A stretch of DNA of 41,704 bases from Phycisphaerales bacterium (GCA_029260555.1 JAJDCZ010000040.1:1-41704), one strand, 5' to 3'; numbered from the stretch's first letter, positions 8,098 through 17,330 are shown. Translations and numbers: made by a program. The notes: a model not told the origin generated them from the sequence alone.

Positions 8098-8754
8098 CTA
8101 ATGGCCTTTCATCTTGTGCAATGTATCAATCACATCCTTGGGATTGACGCGTTTGGTGTAATTCCAGTCGGCATAGGCAAACTGCACCACGCCCTGTTGA
8201 TCGATCACGAATGTTCCCGGCGCGGGGAGTCGCCAGGTTTTGTCAGCGTTCCATGTTTCAAGATCGATGCCGTAGCCTTTGTATTTCTTAATAGTTGAAT
8301 CATCAACAGTGAATCGAACCTTGAAGGCTTTGGCTGCTTCGAGTTTTTCATCGACATAGATCGAATAACCCATCCCGGATTTCTTCGCAGACTTTTTCGC
8401 ATGATCCATTGATTCAGGGCTGATGACAACCATTTTCGCGCCCAGTTCCTCGATGGTGCTGAGCCTGGGGCCCCAGCTTGCAAGCGCCTTCTGGCAGAAC
8501 GGGCACCAGCCACCTCTGTAGAACATCACCACCACAGGCTGCTTGGCATACAGATCACTCAGGATAACGCGGTTGCCTTTCTGATCGGTCACAAAGACCC
8601 CCTTGGGTACTTTCTCGCCAACGCGAAGCCCCGGCTTCTTCTGCTTTTCAGGCTGCTGCTCAGTACTTGTGAGTGTCTGGGCATACGCGCCTTGAACGCC
8701 ACCAGCAAGCACGACCATGCTTGCAACCAAAGCCAAACCAGTTCGTTTCAACAT
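8098..8754 (-). CDS. Exported peroxiredoxin-like (AhpC/TSA family) protein
   Basis: This is probably a thiol-dependent peroxidase acting outside the cytoplasm. The mature part has the thioredoxin-fold pattern of the peroxiredoxin-like family: VVVMFYRGGWCPFCQKAL with CPFC containing the peroxidatic cysteine and a second nearby cysteine, then ISPES, then a C-terminal PGTFVIDQQGVVQFAY strand pair. The N-terminus is a signal peptide (MLKRTG, a hydrophobic stretch, then GAYAQ). The start at 8754 is chosen because GGAG lies about seven bases upstream and the signal peptide begins there; an in-frame start 20 codons earlier would spoil the signal. About 90 bases separate it from the upstream ammonia-lyase gene, so co-transcription is possible but unproven. 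Confidence 0.88.
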   Translation of the reverse strand: MLKRTGLALVASMVVLAGGVQGAYAQTLTSTEQQPEKQKKPGLRVGEKVPKGVFVTDQKGNRVILSDLYAKQPVVVMFYRGGWCPFCQKALASWGPRLSTIEELGAKMVVISPESMDHAKKSAKKSGMGYSIYVDEKLEAAKAFKVRFTVDDSTIKKYKGYGIDLETWNADKTWRLPAPGTFVIDQQGVVQFAYADWNYTKRVNPKDVIDTLHKMKGH

Positions 8755-8841
8755 CGCAGTCTCCATGTATCGTGTTCGAGAATCCTGATTCCCAGGCATT
8801 AATCCTGCCTGCACTACTCATGAACACCGCATGCCGTTGCA

Positions 8842-10380
8842 CTATTCATTGGCAATGTCAAAAAATGAGCCTTCACTGATCAATTTCTCGATGCTGGCGA
8901 TATCAGCAGATGGCGAGCGATCGCCCTCCAAAGGTGCCACGACACGGCGAACCGCGTCATATGCCCGCTCTACACCCTGCCCTGAAATCAAAGGCCGATG
9001 GAACTCAAGTGCCTGAGCACCACACAATAGCTCGATTGCAACCACTGACCGGGCCAGCGACACCGCCCGCTGCGCCTTGGCAGCAGCTCTTGGTCCCCAT
9101 GAGTTGTAATCTTCCATCCCCGCGCAGGTACTGATGTTCGCAACTGAAGCTGGTGCGGCCAGACCGACCAGTTCATTGCAGCACGCTGCTGCTGCATACT
9201 GCACGATCATCAAGCCGGACTCAACGCCAGGCTCAGCACTCAAAAACGGCGGCAACTTCGTCTCAAGTTCCTGCCCCGCCAGCATGAAAAACACACGCCG
9301 CTCTGCAATCCCCGCGACATGAGCTGTGCACAGCGCCATTGAATCCAGAGGCAGCGCCACCGACATGCCATGAAAGTTCCCCGCAGAAACAACCTCTGCA
9401 CCATGCTCACTGGTCATCACCAGCGGGTTGTCCGTCACCGCGCCAAGTTCACAAGCCAGCGCAGAGCGAACACCCTGCATCGAATCATGCACCGCGCCCA
9501 GCACAATGGGAGCACATCGAAATGAGTACGGGTCCTGCACACGCGAATCATCCTCCTTGTGTGAATCCACAATCTGGCCTCCACCAAGCAGAGTTCGCAG
9601 GTGATCGGCAACTCGTGCAGTTCCGGGCTGATTGCGAGCTTCATACACCCGTGGATCAAGGAATGAATGAGATGACCGCGTGCTGTCGATTGACATGGCA
9701 CAGGCGCATAATGCTGCACTGAATAAGGCATCAAAATCATGCACGCAAAGCGTCATGCGTGCGCACATCAGGTGTGTGCCGTTGATGAGCGCCAGCCCTT
9801 CCTTTGCTTCCAGCTCGATCGGTTTGAGCCCCGCCTTTGCCAGTGCTTCCGCGCCGGGAGTTACCTGACCTTGAACTGAGGCAACAGACCCTTGCCCGAT
9901 CATCACGCACGCAATGTGTGCAAGTGGTGCCAGATCACCTGATGCGCCAACCGAGCCGATCTCAGGCACTGTCGGCGTGACGCCCTGATTAAGCATCGCC
10001 ACGATCTGTTCGACAACCAGCAGCCGAACCCCGGAACGCCCCCGGCACAAGGACGCTGCAAGAATCAGCATCATCGCCCGTACCACCTCACCATCCAGAG
10101 GCGTGCCCACACCCGCTGCGTGAGATACCACCAGATTTCGTTGAAGCTGGCGCAGCGCATCATCAGGCACCACACGCTTGGCAAGCGAGCCAAATCCTGT
10201 ATTGACGCCATAGATCGCCCGCCCTGATGCCCGTGCGGTTTCAAGCCCTGCTCTGGATGCTTCAATCGCCTGGCGGGCCGATGCAGCGATCTCTACTTTC
10301 GTGCCTTGCCTTGCGACAGAGACAACCTGCTCGATAGTCAGAGGCTCACCCGTCAGTATCACACCTGGTTTATCGCTCAT
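8842..10380 (-). CDS. hutH: Histidine ammonia-lyase family protein (MIO enzyme)
   Basis: Enzymes of this family deaminate an aromatic amino acid, here probably L-histidine to urocanate. The Ala-Ser-Gly triad that cyclises to the MIO electrophile is at residues 146-148 in GSVGASGDLAPLAH. The N-terminal NTGFG motif and the Ser86-His87 pair in the substrate-selectivity loop match histidine-type enzymes, and VQDPYSFRC and DNPL are also present. The length (512) is normal. One feature is unusual: the segment expected as QEDHVSMG in HutH reads MEDYNSWG (422-429), so the conserved His is Tyr. The start at 10380 has an AGGA ribosome site and gives the standard N-terminus. No hutU, hutI or hutG lies nearby, so a histidine-degradation role is inferred from sequence alone, and another aromatic substrate is possible. 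Confidence 0.85.
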   Translation of the reverse strand: MSDKPGVILTGEPLTIEQVVSVARQGTKVEIAASARQAIEASRAGLETARASGRAIYGVNTGFGSLAKRVVPDDALRQLQRNLVVSHAAGVGTPLDGEVVRAMMLILAASLCRGRSGVRLLVVEQIVAMLNQGVTPTVPEIGSVGASGDLAPLAHIACVMIGQGSVASVQGQVTPGAEALAKAGLKPIELEAKEGLALINGTHLMCARMTLCVHDFDALFSAALCACAMSIDSTRSSHSFLDPRVYEARNQPGTARVADHLRTLLGGGQIVDSHKEDDSRVQDPYSFRCAPIVLGAVHDSMQGVRSALACELGAVTDNPLVMTSEHGAEVVSAGNFHGMSVALPLDSMALCTAHVAGIAERRVFFMLAGQELETKLPPFLSAEPGVESGLMIVQYAAAACCNELVGLAAPASVANISTCAGMEDYNSWGPRAAAKAQRAVSLARSVVAIELLCGAQALEFHRPLISGQGVERAYDAVRRVVAPLEGDRSPSADIASIEKLISEGSFFDIANE

Positions 10381-10456
10381 CGTGTTCGATCCTTTGTCAT
10401 CACGCCGATCTGCACCCGGGCGATCGGTTCGTGCATCTGAGGGTAGCATGGCGCAA

Positions 10457-10489
10457 GAAAAAACGCCGAGGCAATGAGCCAGGGCGTTT
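10457..10489 (-). terminator. Rho-independent terminator of fusA
   Basis: On the minus strand AAACGCC pairs with GGCGTTT, with an inner GGC/GCC stem, followed by a run of six T. It lies about 30 bases after the fusA stop codon and before hutH, so the two genes are probably separate transcripts. Confidence 0.85.
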
Positions 10490-10519
10490 GGGGATTTCCA
10501 ATTATGGACTATGGGGTGG

Positions 10520-12634
10520 TCAGACCACTTCCATGATTTCCTTCATCAGGCTGGCGGGCATCGGGCGATAGGCCAGGAACTCCATTGTCGAACTGGCTCG
10601 ACCCTGAGTCAGCCCGCGAAGCACCGTGGTGTAGCCGAACATTTCGCTCAAAGGCACCTCGCATGTGACCAGCTTGATGTGGTCGCGATCTTCGGTGTCC
10701 ATGATCATGCCTCGGCGAGAACTGATATCGCCAGTCACATTACCAAGGTAGTCGTTGGGCGTGGTGACCACGACCTTCATCATCGGCTCGAGCAGCACGC
10801 TGCCAGCCTTGGCAACTGCTTGCCTTAGAGCCAAACGCCCAGCCTGTTCAAAGGCAACCTGCGATGAGTCAACCTGGTGGCTCGAACCATCGATCAGATC
10901 AACCTTGATATTGATGAGCGGATAACCCGCCGTCACGCCAGACAATGCTGTCGTGCGTACTCCTGCTTCGACCGATGGGATGAACTCCTTGGGAATCGAA
11001 CCACCCACAATCTTGTTCTCAAAGGCAACATTCTCGTGGAACTTCAAGCCCGCTTCCTCAGCTTCTTCAGCGGTGAAAGGCGTGATGTTGATCGTACAAT
11101 CGCCATACTGGCCTCGGCCACCCGTCTGCTTGACGAACTTGCCACGGATGTCAGTGGCTGGCCCCTTGATCGTTTCACGATAACTCACGCGAGGCTTGCC
11201 AATCTCCACGCCGATCTTCATATCACGGACCAGCTTGTTCTTGATGATGTCAAGATGCAACTCGCCCATGCCTGCAATGATCGTCTGGCCTGTTTCATCG
11301 TCATAATGACTTCTAAAAGACGGATCCTCCCGGCGGATCGTCACCAGTGCTTCAGAAAGCTTGCGTTTGTCTTCACTGGTCTTGGGTTCGATTGACATCG
11401 AAATCACAGGCTCGGGGAACTCCATCCGCTCCAGCAGGATCGGATGATCCGGGCTTGAAAGCGTATCGCCCGTGTATGAATCCTTGATGCCGATCACCGC
11501 CACGATAGCACCTGCGGTCACCTCATCCATGGGCACGCGATCCTTGGCATGCATTTCATAGATACGACTGGCGATTTCGCGTTTGCCGTTGGATGGATTG
11601 ACCATCCGCTCGCCCTTGCGAAGTGTGCCTGAATAGATGCGCAAGTAGGTCAGATCGCCGTGGGCATCGTTGACCACTTTAAACACCAGTGCTGAAAATG
11701 GCGCACTGGCTTCGTGAGGTCGGGTTAGTTTTTCATCGTGATCCCTGGGGTTCACACCATCGACAGCTGCTACTTCATCCGGTGCGGGCAGATAATCAAT
11801 AATGCCATCAAGCAGCCTTTGCACACCAATGTTCCTGAGTGCAGCACCACAAAACACGGGTACGCACACACGCTCGATAGTTCCCTTGCGAAGAGCTGCA
11901 CGAATCTGATCATCCGTAACAGAATCTTCATCTGTGAGGTACTGCTCCATGAGTACATCATCAAGATCAGCTGCTTTTTCGATCAACTCGTGCCGCCAGA
12001 GTTCAGCGGTGTCATGCAATGATTCGGGGATGTCCTTCTCGGTGACGACAGCACCAAGCTCATCTGCATCAAAGTAATACGCCCGCCTTGTGAGCAGATC
12101 GATGATGCCTTCAAGCTCGTTGCCCGAACCGATGGGATATTGCACTGCGATGGGGTTGGCACCCAGTCTTTCGCGGATGGTGCGGAAGCTGAACTCAAAG
12201 TCTGCACCGAGTTTGTCCATCTTGTTGATGAATGCCATGCGAGGCACGCAGTAGCGGTCAGCCTGCCTCCAGACTGTTTCAGACTGTGCTTCGACGCCTT
12301 CCTTGCCATCAAAGACAGCAACCGCACCGTCCAGCACGCGGAGTGATCGTTCCACTTCAATGGTAAAATCGACATGGCCAGGTGTATCGATCAGGTTGAT
12401 CTGATATTCCTTGTCATTGCGAATCCAGGGGCATGTCGTCGCAGCCGACTGGATGGTGATGCCACGCTCTTGTTCTTCTTCCAGGAAGTCCATGGTTGCG
12501 GTACCTTCGTGTACCTCACCCATCTTGTAGTTCTTTCCTGTGTAGAAAAGTATGCGTTCAGTGACTGTGGTTTTGCCCGCGTCGATGTGGGCGCAAACGC
12601 CGATATTTCGAATGTGTGATAGGTCTGCTGCCAT
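10520..12634 (-). CDS. fusA: Translation elongation factor G
   Basis: EF-G is the cytoplasmic GTPase that drives translocation of tRNA and mRNA on the ribosome. The GTPase motifs are clear: AHIDAGKTT (residues 15-23), RGITIQSA (switch region, about 57-64), DTPGH (83-87) and NKMD (137-140). Later domains follow, including the GRGQYGD segment and the C-terminal GYTTVLRGLTQGRAS typical of domain V. The length of 704 is normal. The ATG has only a weak ribosome site (AAAG). The gene is not next to rpsL/rpsG/tuf in this window, so it may stand alone or be one of several EF-G paralogues. It is preceded by an unusually structured 390-base leader region and followed by a strong terminator. Confidence 0.97.
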   Translation of the reverse strand: MAADLSHIRNIGVCAHIDAGKTTVTERILFYTGKNYKMGEVHEGTATMDFLEEEQERGITIQSAATTCPWIRNDKEYQINLIDTPGHVDFTIEVERSLRVLDGAVAVFDGKEGVEAQSETVWRQADRYCVPRMAFINKMDKLGADFEFSFRTIRERLGANPIAVQYPIGSGNELEGIIDLLTRRAYYFDADELGAVVTEKDIPESLHDTAELWRHELIEKAADLDDVLMEQYLTDEDSVTDDQIRAALRKGTIERVCVPVFCGAALRNIGVQRLLDGIIDYLPAPDEVAAVDGVNPRDHDEKLTRPHEASAPFSALVFKVVNDAHGDLTYLRIYSGTLRKGERMVNPSNGKREIASRIYEMHAKDRVPMDEVTAGAIVAVIGIKDSYTGDTLSSPDHPILLERMEFPEPVISMSIEPKTSEDKRKLSEALVTIRREDPSFRSHYDDETGQTIIAGMGELHLDIIKNKLVRDMKIGVEIGKPRVSYRETIKGPATDIRGKFVKQTGGRGQYGDCTINITPFTAEEAEEAGLKFHENVAFENKIVGGSIPKEFIPSVEAGVRTTALSGVTAGYPLINIKVDLIDGSSHQVDSSQVAFEQAGRLALRQAVAKAGSVLLEPMMKVVVTTPNDYLGNVTGDISSRRGMIMDTEDRDHIKLVTCEVPLSEMFGYTTVLRGLTQGRASSTMEFLAYRPMPASLMKEIMEVV

Positions 12635-13026
12635 GGCTTTATTCTCGATTCTCTAATCTTGTTTAGCGGGAAAATCCCGCCCCGTCGTTTTACCCGACGC
12701 CGGGTTGCTGTTCCTGTAATCTGATCGATCCACAAGTTGCTTTTTCAAAGCAACGAATGCATCAATCGTTGTGGGTGCTGACACACGGGTTGGCTTTGGC
12801 AGCCCACTCGGGTCATCGTTTCAAGTTATCGTGGTAGCCCCGCGGAAAGAGAACCCGCCGGGCTGGGGGGAGACTCTTACCGAGGGCCGACCTCGTCATC
12901 ATCGTTCATCTCGAAGTCCTCTCCGAGTCAGAGTAAATAGATCAGCCATGGTCATTGCTGCTGAATCCTTACTATAAAGGGAGTTCCAGCAGCCACGCGC
13001 GAATCGTAACACCCATACATCGCCCG
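12635..13026 (-). promoter_or_regulatory. fusA upstream region with hairpins and mini-ORFs
   Basis: No family-like gene is present. Reading toward fusA, a candidate -10 TATAGT lies at 12971-12976 with a poor -35. Two overlapping mini-ORFs follow (12899-12955 and 12877-12909). Next comes a GC-rich hairpin at about 12834-12863, with AGCCC/GGGCT and GCGG/CCGC stems. A perfect 8-bp hairpin GTTGCTTT/AAAGCAAC lies at about 12735-12753. Close to the start codon are two more small hairpins, CGTCG/CGACG (about 12682-12698) and GCGGG/CCCGC (about 12666-12680). None has a T-run. The arrangement suggests a regulated or attenuated 5' leader, but it matches no riboswitch class I recognise. Confidence 0.45.
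12899..12955 (-). CDS. Possible leader mini-ORF upstream of fusA (18 codons)
   Basis: This short frame starts ATGACCATGGCTGAT and encodes MTMADLFTLTRRGLRDER before a TGA stop. An AAGGA-like ribosome site lies about ten bases upstream, just after the candidate -10. It overlaps a second mini-ORF (12877-12909, MNDDDEVGPR) in another frame, whose own AGAGGA site is inside the first. Overlapping leader peptides can couple translation to downstream structure, but chance frames of this size are common. Confidence 0.25.
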   Translation of the reverse strand: MTMADLFTLTRRGLRDER

Positions 13027-15462
13027 TCAAGGCGATTGGGCAAGCCTTTGTACTCTTAATCGCTCCTTATCGGTCATCTGACGCAGCGGATCGAGCCTGG
13101 CTTGCTCATTCAGCCTCAGCACACGCCCTGCCCAGTTCACGATCTGTTCATGGTCGCCCCATTGCTCCACAGCCAAGAGTACCCGATGAGCAGAATCCAG
13201 ACCATATGGGTCCAGCAAGGCAGCCTGCTCAAATGCCTCGATCACCTCCTGGCCTGATATGGACTTGTCGGAGAGCTGTTTTTGAAGGCTCAGCACCAGC
13301 CCGAGCCAGTTCCAGTTGGCTGCTGAATCAGGCCAGTGAAGGGTCGCAAACTCAGCTGATTCCACTGCCTGCGCCAAAGCATTGGCTGCCTCCATTTCTT
13401 CTCCACCAGCCCTGAATGCTTCAGAAACCGTCAAAAAGATCCTGCTGGCAGCTCGAATCGTCCTTGCATTTTCTTCTACTCCCCAGCCAGCACCTCCATT
13501 CACATGCTGATGCATCAGAATCTCGCCTGCAAGTTGCCCCCGCTGTACCACCAACTGGCGCACCATCTCATTGGTCTCACTCATCGACCTTGGCGCAGGT
13601 TTGTGTAACAACAAACCAAGATCCGCAGCGATCAACTCGATCGAATCCAGACTGGACTGATCTCGCCCAAGTGCTGACAGGCGTGTCGTGATCGAAGCCA
13701 CCGGCTCGACCACATTCGCAGCTTTGGCAAGCCTCGCTTCCCAGCGCCAGACTTGACCCAGACCCATGCCACCCAGCACCAGGCCAATCAAGACCACCAG
13801 CAAGCCGGGGGTCAGACCTGACCATATTTTATGGCTTTGGGTTTGTTTTTCTGAAGGATTTGCCATCGGCCGTGCTGCGCCTGCACCGATCAGCACCATC
13901 ATCAACGGTGCAGCCCCCTGCCATACGGGCGTGACCTCGATCTGGGCGTGGGCTGCGAAGGCGCACACACTTCCCAACAGGCCGATACGCCAACGGCAGC
14001 CAAGCCTGCATACATACGAAAGACCCAGTGCCAGCACCACCCAGCCTACCAAGCCTGCGATTCGAGCAATCGCCATGCTCAAAAGTGTTGATTCGGTTTC
14101 GATCCATGCGCCAAACACCGTCACGCTTCCGGCGATCAAGAGTAATGGCAACAGATCCGTGCGGACATCGTGCAATTTTCGACCGGCTTCTGACGATTTG
14201 GTGCTGATATCCGCAGGTTTCACCATAGCCTGGCCCGCGCTGAGGAGCATCCAGACCCACAAGCCCGCCAGCAGTAGGCCGAAAATGCCCAAGCTTGCAG
14301 CGTAATCTGCAAACAGCCCATGAGGACTGGCAACTTCTTCAGGGCTGAGTGGGTTTTTTGTCAGCAGATAAGCATCTTTGAAACCTGCTGGGCCAACGCC
14401 GACTAATGGGTGCTCAGCAAAGATATTTGTTGCTGCTTCAAGATAGAACCAGCGAAACAGCAAACTCAACTCGCCGATTCGTATTCCGATTGCACCCCGT
14501 AACAAAATGGCTCCGATTGGCAAGATCGTGGCGATGACACCAACCCACGCCAGCGATGCGTGCAGCTTGTTCCAACTGCGTTTTTTATCCAGCAGTTCAA
14601 ACACAAGCAAAACCATCAAACCAAGCGCCGCTGCTGTGATCCCGCCTTTGGAATGAGTCAGCCAGAGTGTGGCACCGGAAAAAATCGCGCCCATGCTCGC
14701 TACGCCAACCCAGCCCGATTCAACGATCGGCCCAGTGCGCATGCGGGCACGCAAACCCGCCAATGCGATGCCCACCCACAGCACCAGCGATGCTGCAGCG
14801 ACCGATGCCAGCACATTGGATAACCCAAACCAGCCGATGGCTTCAGGCTGCATGAGCCTGCGTTCAAAGCTGAGCGCTGAGCTTGAGCCTTCAGCCCAGC
14901 CTCGCGCTGCCAGAAAGGCTTGCTGATTGTCAATGAAACTCTTGACCATCATCGGATGTTCGATGTACACCTGCACCAGACTTTTGGCCAGCAGCAGCGC
15001 GATCAGGCCACTGATGGATGCCAGTGTGATGCGCATCAGCCGATCGTTTTCACAGACATGCCAGCAGCAGATCCCAGCACTCATCGCAGCGATCCATGAT
15101 GCCCCGATGCGAAGATTGTCAATCGCCCCCCCCCCAGAGCCAAGCACAAAGCTGTGCAGCCCCACACCAATCGCTGCAACTGCAAGCAACACCACCGCAC
15201 CCAAACGAATCCGATGACCACGAACTGCATGGCATGACAGGCACACGCCCGATGCGAGGATCATCAGTACATCAAGAAATATCACCCGGGTTGGTCCCAG
15301 GCTGGTCGGGATGCTCACGCTGCGCATGGCATCAAGATCCCAGTACGGAAACGGGTCCAGAATTGTAGTGGCGCGCACGAGCACCGCAATCAGAACCAGA
15401 ACCAGCATCGCAAGTTGGAGAAGTGCCATCGCTGACCGAGTTGATGCAGTCTCGTCCTTCAT
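13027..15462 (-). CDS. O-antigen ligase-like (Wzy_C) membrane protein with long C-terminal domain
   Basis: This is a polytopic membrane protein of the O-antigen ligase/polymerase family, which transfers or polymerises lipid-linked glycans on the periplasmic side of the inner membrane. Many hydrophobic segments fill residues 1 to about 560. A loop containing FAEHPLVGVGPAGFKDAY followed by SPHGLFADYAASLGIFGLLL is the typical Wzy_C signature. The last 240 or so residues are soluble and helical, with Ala-rich repeats (AANALAQAVESAEF, then a WNWLGLVLSLQ segment) resembling TPR helices. At 811 residues it is about twice the usual length because of this extension. Its ATG overlaps the stop of the upstream transferase gene as ATGA, so they are co-translated. 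That pairing with a lipid-linked sugar transferase supports a surface-glycan role. Ligase and polymerase cannot be told apart here. Confidence 0.85.
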   Translation of the reverse strand: MKDETASTRSAMALLQLAMLVLVLIAVLVRATTILDPFPYWDLDAMRSVSIPTSLGPTRVIFLDVLMILASGVCLSCHAVRGHRIRLGAVVLLAVAAIGVGLHSFVLGSGGGAIDNLRIGASWIAAMSAGICCWHVCENDRLMRITLASISGLIALLLAKSLVQVYIEHPMMVKSFIDNQQAFLAARGWAEGSSSALSFERRLMQPEAIGWFGLSNVLASVAAASLVLWVGIALAGLRARMRTGPIVESGWVGVASMGAIFSGATLWLTHSKGGITAAALGLMVLLVFELLDKKRSWNKLHASLAWVGVIATILPIGAILLRGAIGIRIGELSLLFRWFYLEAATNIFAEHPLVGVGPAGFKDAYLLTKNPLSPEEVASPHGLFADYAASLGIFGLLLAGLWVWMLLSAGQAMVKPADISTKSSEAGRKLHDVRTDLLPLLLIAGSVTVFGAWIETESTLLSMAIARIAGLVGWVVLALGLSYVCRLGCRWRIGLLGSVCAFAAHAQIEVTPVWQGAAPLMMVLIGAGAARPMANPSEKQTQSHKIWSGLTPGLLVVLIGLVLGGMGLGQVWRWEARLAKAANVVEPVASITTRLSALGRDQSSLDSIELIAADLGLLLHKPAPRSMSETNEMVRQLVVQRGQLAGEILMHQHVNGGAGWGVEENARTIRAASRIFLTVSEAFRAGGEEMEAANALAQAVESAEFATLHWPDSAANWNWLGLVLSLQKQLSDKSISGQEVIEAFEQAALLDPYGLDSAHRVLLAVEQWGDHEQIVNWAGRVLRLNEQARLDPLRQMTDKERLRVQRLAQSP

Positions 15463-16604
15463 TGTGGTTCAGATCCGTTCTTCTTGAGCGTCTCAGAATG
15501 GCTACGGATCTCAAAGAGGCTTAAAACGCCCAGGAGCAGCAGAATTTGTGCACAGATGAGCAGAGCCTGCCAGGGTTTTACAGTGCTGAGCACAATGCCT
15601 GAAATGCCAGTGGCAGCAGCGATGCCATAGATCACAAGGACCGCAGATCGTCGTGACAGGCCAAGCCAGGTGAGTCGGTGGGAGAAATGCTGAAGGTCGC
15701 CAACGAGCGGGCTTCTTTCCTGTTTGAGCCTGATGACGACCACCGAAGCAAAGTCATACAAAGGCACCGCCAGCATCGCTACGGGAGTCAACACCACATA
15801 CCACGCTGGAGTCTGAGTTGGATCACTGGTCTGGTGGTAGGTGATGCGGACGCTGAGGATTGCAAGGAGAAAGCCAAGAACCAGTGAGCCGCTGTCGCCC
15901 ATGAAGATTTTGGCCGGTGGGAAGTTGAAGACGAGAAAGCCAAGTGATGCGCCCAGAAGCAGGCTGAGCATGGCTGCGATGAACCATTGACCATTGACAA
16001 GTGCTGAGGCAAGCAGCATGCCCGCAGCGATGGCCGCGACACCTGCGCTCAGGCCATCCATGTTGTCCATGAAGTTCATCGCGTTGGTAATCACCAGCAC
16101 CCAGAACACCGTAAGCCCAATAGAAAGCCAGGCCCCTCCAACGCGTGCATCAAACAGCGTTAAAAGCCTGGTGTCTGTCAACATGATGACTGCGATGGAC
16201 ACACAGACCATGATGGCGAGTTTCAATCTGGGCCCCAACGGCTTGCGATCGTCGATCAAGCCCATGACATGAAGGACTGCGATGCCAAGGAGCAACGAGA
16301 TCGCCGATGAGGATTGTGTGCGCAGGCCTGCGATGTGCTGTGGGAGCTGAGGCCACCATTGTTTGAAGAAATCTGCATGAAATGACCATGCTGCGATCAA
16401 ACCCAGCACCATGGGGACCATGATGCCGAGGAATATGCCGATGCCTCCGGTGTTTGGTACAGAACGAGCGTCGGTTTTGACTTGGTTGGCCATGCCCGGG
16501 CCATCCAGGGCGCGGAGCTTTCTCCCGAGCAGCATCGCTGCGTAAGTCGCAACGACAGAAACTGCAAACGAGAGCATCACAAGCAAGGCAAAGAGCAAAC
16601 CCAT
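15459..16604 (-). CDS. WecA/MraY-family polyprenyl-phosphate sugar-1-phosphate transferase
   Basis: This integral membrane enzyme should transfer a sugar phosphate, probably N-acetylhexosamine-1-phosphate from a UDP-sugar, to undecaprenyl phosphate, starting a lipid-linked glycan. Family motifs are present: the DD pair in GLIDDRKPLG (residues 118-119), NFMDNMDG (177-184) and FMGDSGS (234-240), and many transmembrane helices. The length of 381 is normal. The context, with an O-antigen ligase-like gene directly downstream (ATGA overlap), favours a WecA-like glycan-initiating role over peptidoglycan MraY, which would normally lie in a dcw cluster. It starts nine bases after the upstream membrane-protein gene and is part of the ispH operon. 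Confidence 0.9.
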   Translation of the reverse strand: MGLLFALLVMLSFAVSVVATYAAMLLGRKLRALDGPGMANQVKTDARSVPNTGGIGIFLGIMVPMVLGLIAAWSFHADFFKQWWPQLPQHIAGLRTQSSSAISLLLGIAVLHVMGLIDDRKPLGPRLKLAIMVCVSIAVIMLTDTRLLTLFDARVGGAWLSIGLTVFWVLVITNAMNFMDNMDGLSAGVAAIAAGMLLASALVNGQWFIAAMLSLLLGASLGFLVFNFPPAKIFMGDSGSLVLGFLLAILSVRITYHQTSDPTQTPAWYVVLTPVAMLAVPLYDFASVVVIRLKQERSPLVGDLQHFSHRLTWLGLSRRSAVLVIYGIAAATGISGIVLSTVKPWQALLICAQILLLLGVLSLFEIRSHSETLKKNGSEPQ

Positions 16605-16613
16605 GGGCAGAGT

Positions 16614-17330
16614 CTATGGAATCTCGTCTGGTTCTGGTTTTGGACACGGCAAATGTCTGGCAAGAGCCCACAAGATGGTGAACAGGCTGAGCACGATAGC
16701 GGTGAGCGGGATGAGTCGCTGTGGCCATGGCCCGAGGATGTCGATGAGTGTGGTCTGATCGGGTTTGGCGGGTCCGATGTAGCCGTAGTTGAGTTTGAAG
16801 ATTGCATCAAAGGTGCCGATGACCAGGCCATAGGCGAGGGATGTAAGGATCGCAAAGCAGAGATCCTGTGCGTCAGGGCGGTAGTCGAGGACGACCATTG
16901 CGTAGATCGCGGTGCCGACGATTTGCAGATGGCCGACCCAGAAGAGCCAGAACTCGGCATGAGCGGGGCCTTGCTGGAGTATTGGCGTAAAAAAGCCTTG
17001 CGATGAAAGACCGATGCCCCAGAAAAAGACCATTGTGAGCGCCCATCTGCGCTTTGTGAGTATGGCGAATACACAAAGCCAGACGGAAAGATCACAAATG
17101 TGCAGAGGCAAGCTCTGATCGAGGCGAAAGTTTGCAGGCCAGAGCCACCAGAGCATCGCAAATGACTGAAAGACGATGATGAACCACGCCAGGGCGGTTC
17201 TGAATCGGCACTCGGTGTGTGATTTCAGTCGATTTTTCCCGGTGATGCATGCGATTGAGATGAAGCCCAGGCAGAGTGCCAGCGTGATCCAGTGCATGGT
17301 AGAGAATGCATGAAATGTCTGGAGATTCAC
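16614..17330 (-). CDS. TIGR02206/YwaF-like integral membrane protein
   Basis: This hydrophobic protein of 238 residues resembles the TIGR02206 (YwaF) family of conserved membrane proteins of unknown function. Recognition rests on the LPLHICDLSVWLCVFAI segment, the FFWGIGLSSQGFFTP segment and the overall layout of about six membrane spans. The start is GTG, overlapping the rlmN stop as GTGA, so it is translationally coupled. No catalytic motif is known to me. Its place between rlmN and the WecA-like gene suggests only co-transcription. Confidence 0.8.
   Translation of the reverse strand: MNLQTFHAFSTMHWITLALCLGFISIACITGKNRLKSHTECRFRTALAWFIIVFQSFAMLWWLWPANFRLDQSLPLHICDLSVWLCVFAILTKRRWALTMVFFWGIGLSSQGFFTPILQQGPAHAEFWLFWVGHLQIVGTAIYAMVVLDYRPDAQDLCFAILTSLAYGLVIGTFDAIFKLNYGYIGPAKPDQTTLIDILGPWPQRLIPLTAIVLSLFTILWALARHLPCPKPEPDEIP

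Noticed and set aside
8842..10380. A histidine utilisation (hut) operon
   Set aside because: Only the ammonia-lyase is present; the neighbours are a peroxiredoxin-like gene and fusA, and fusA has its own terminator.
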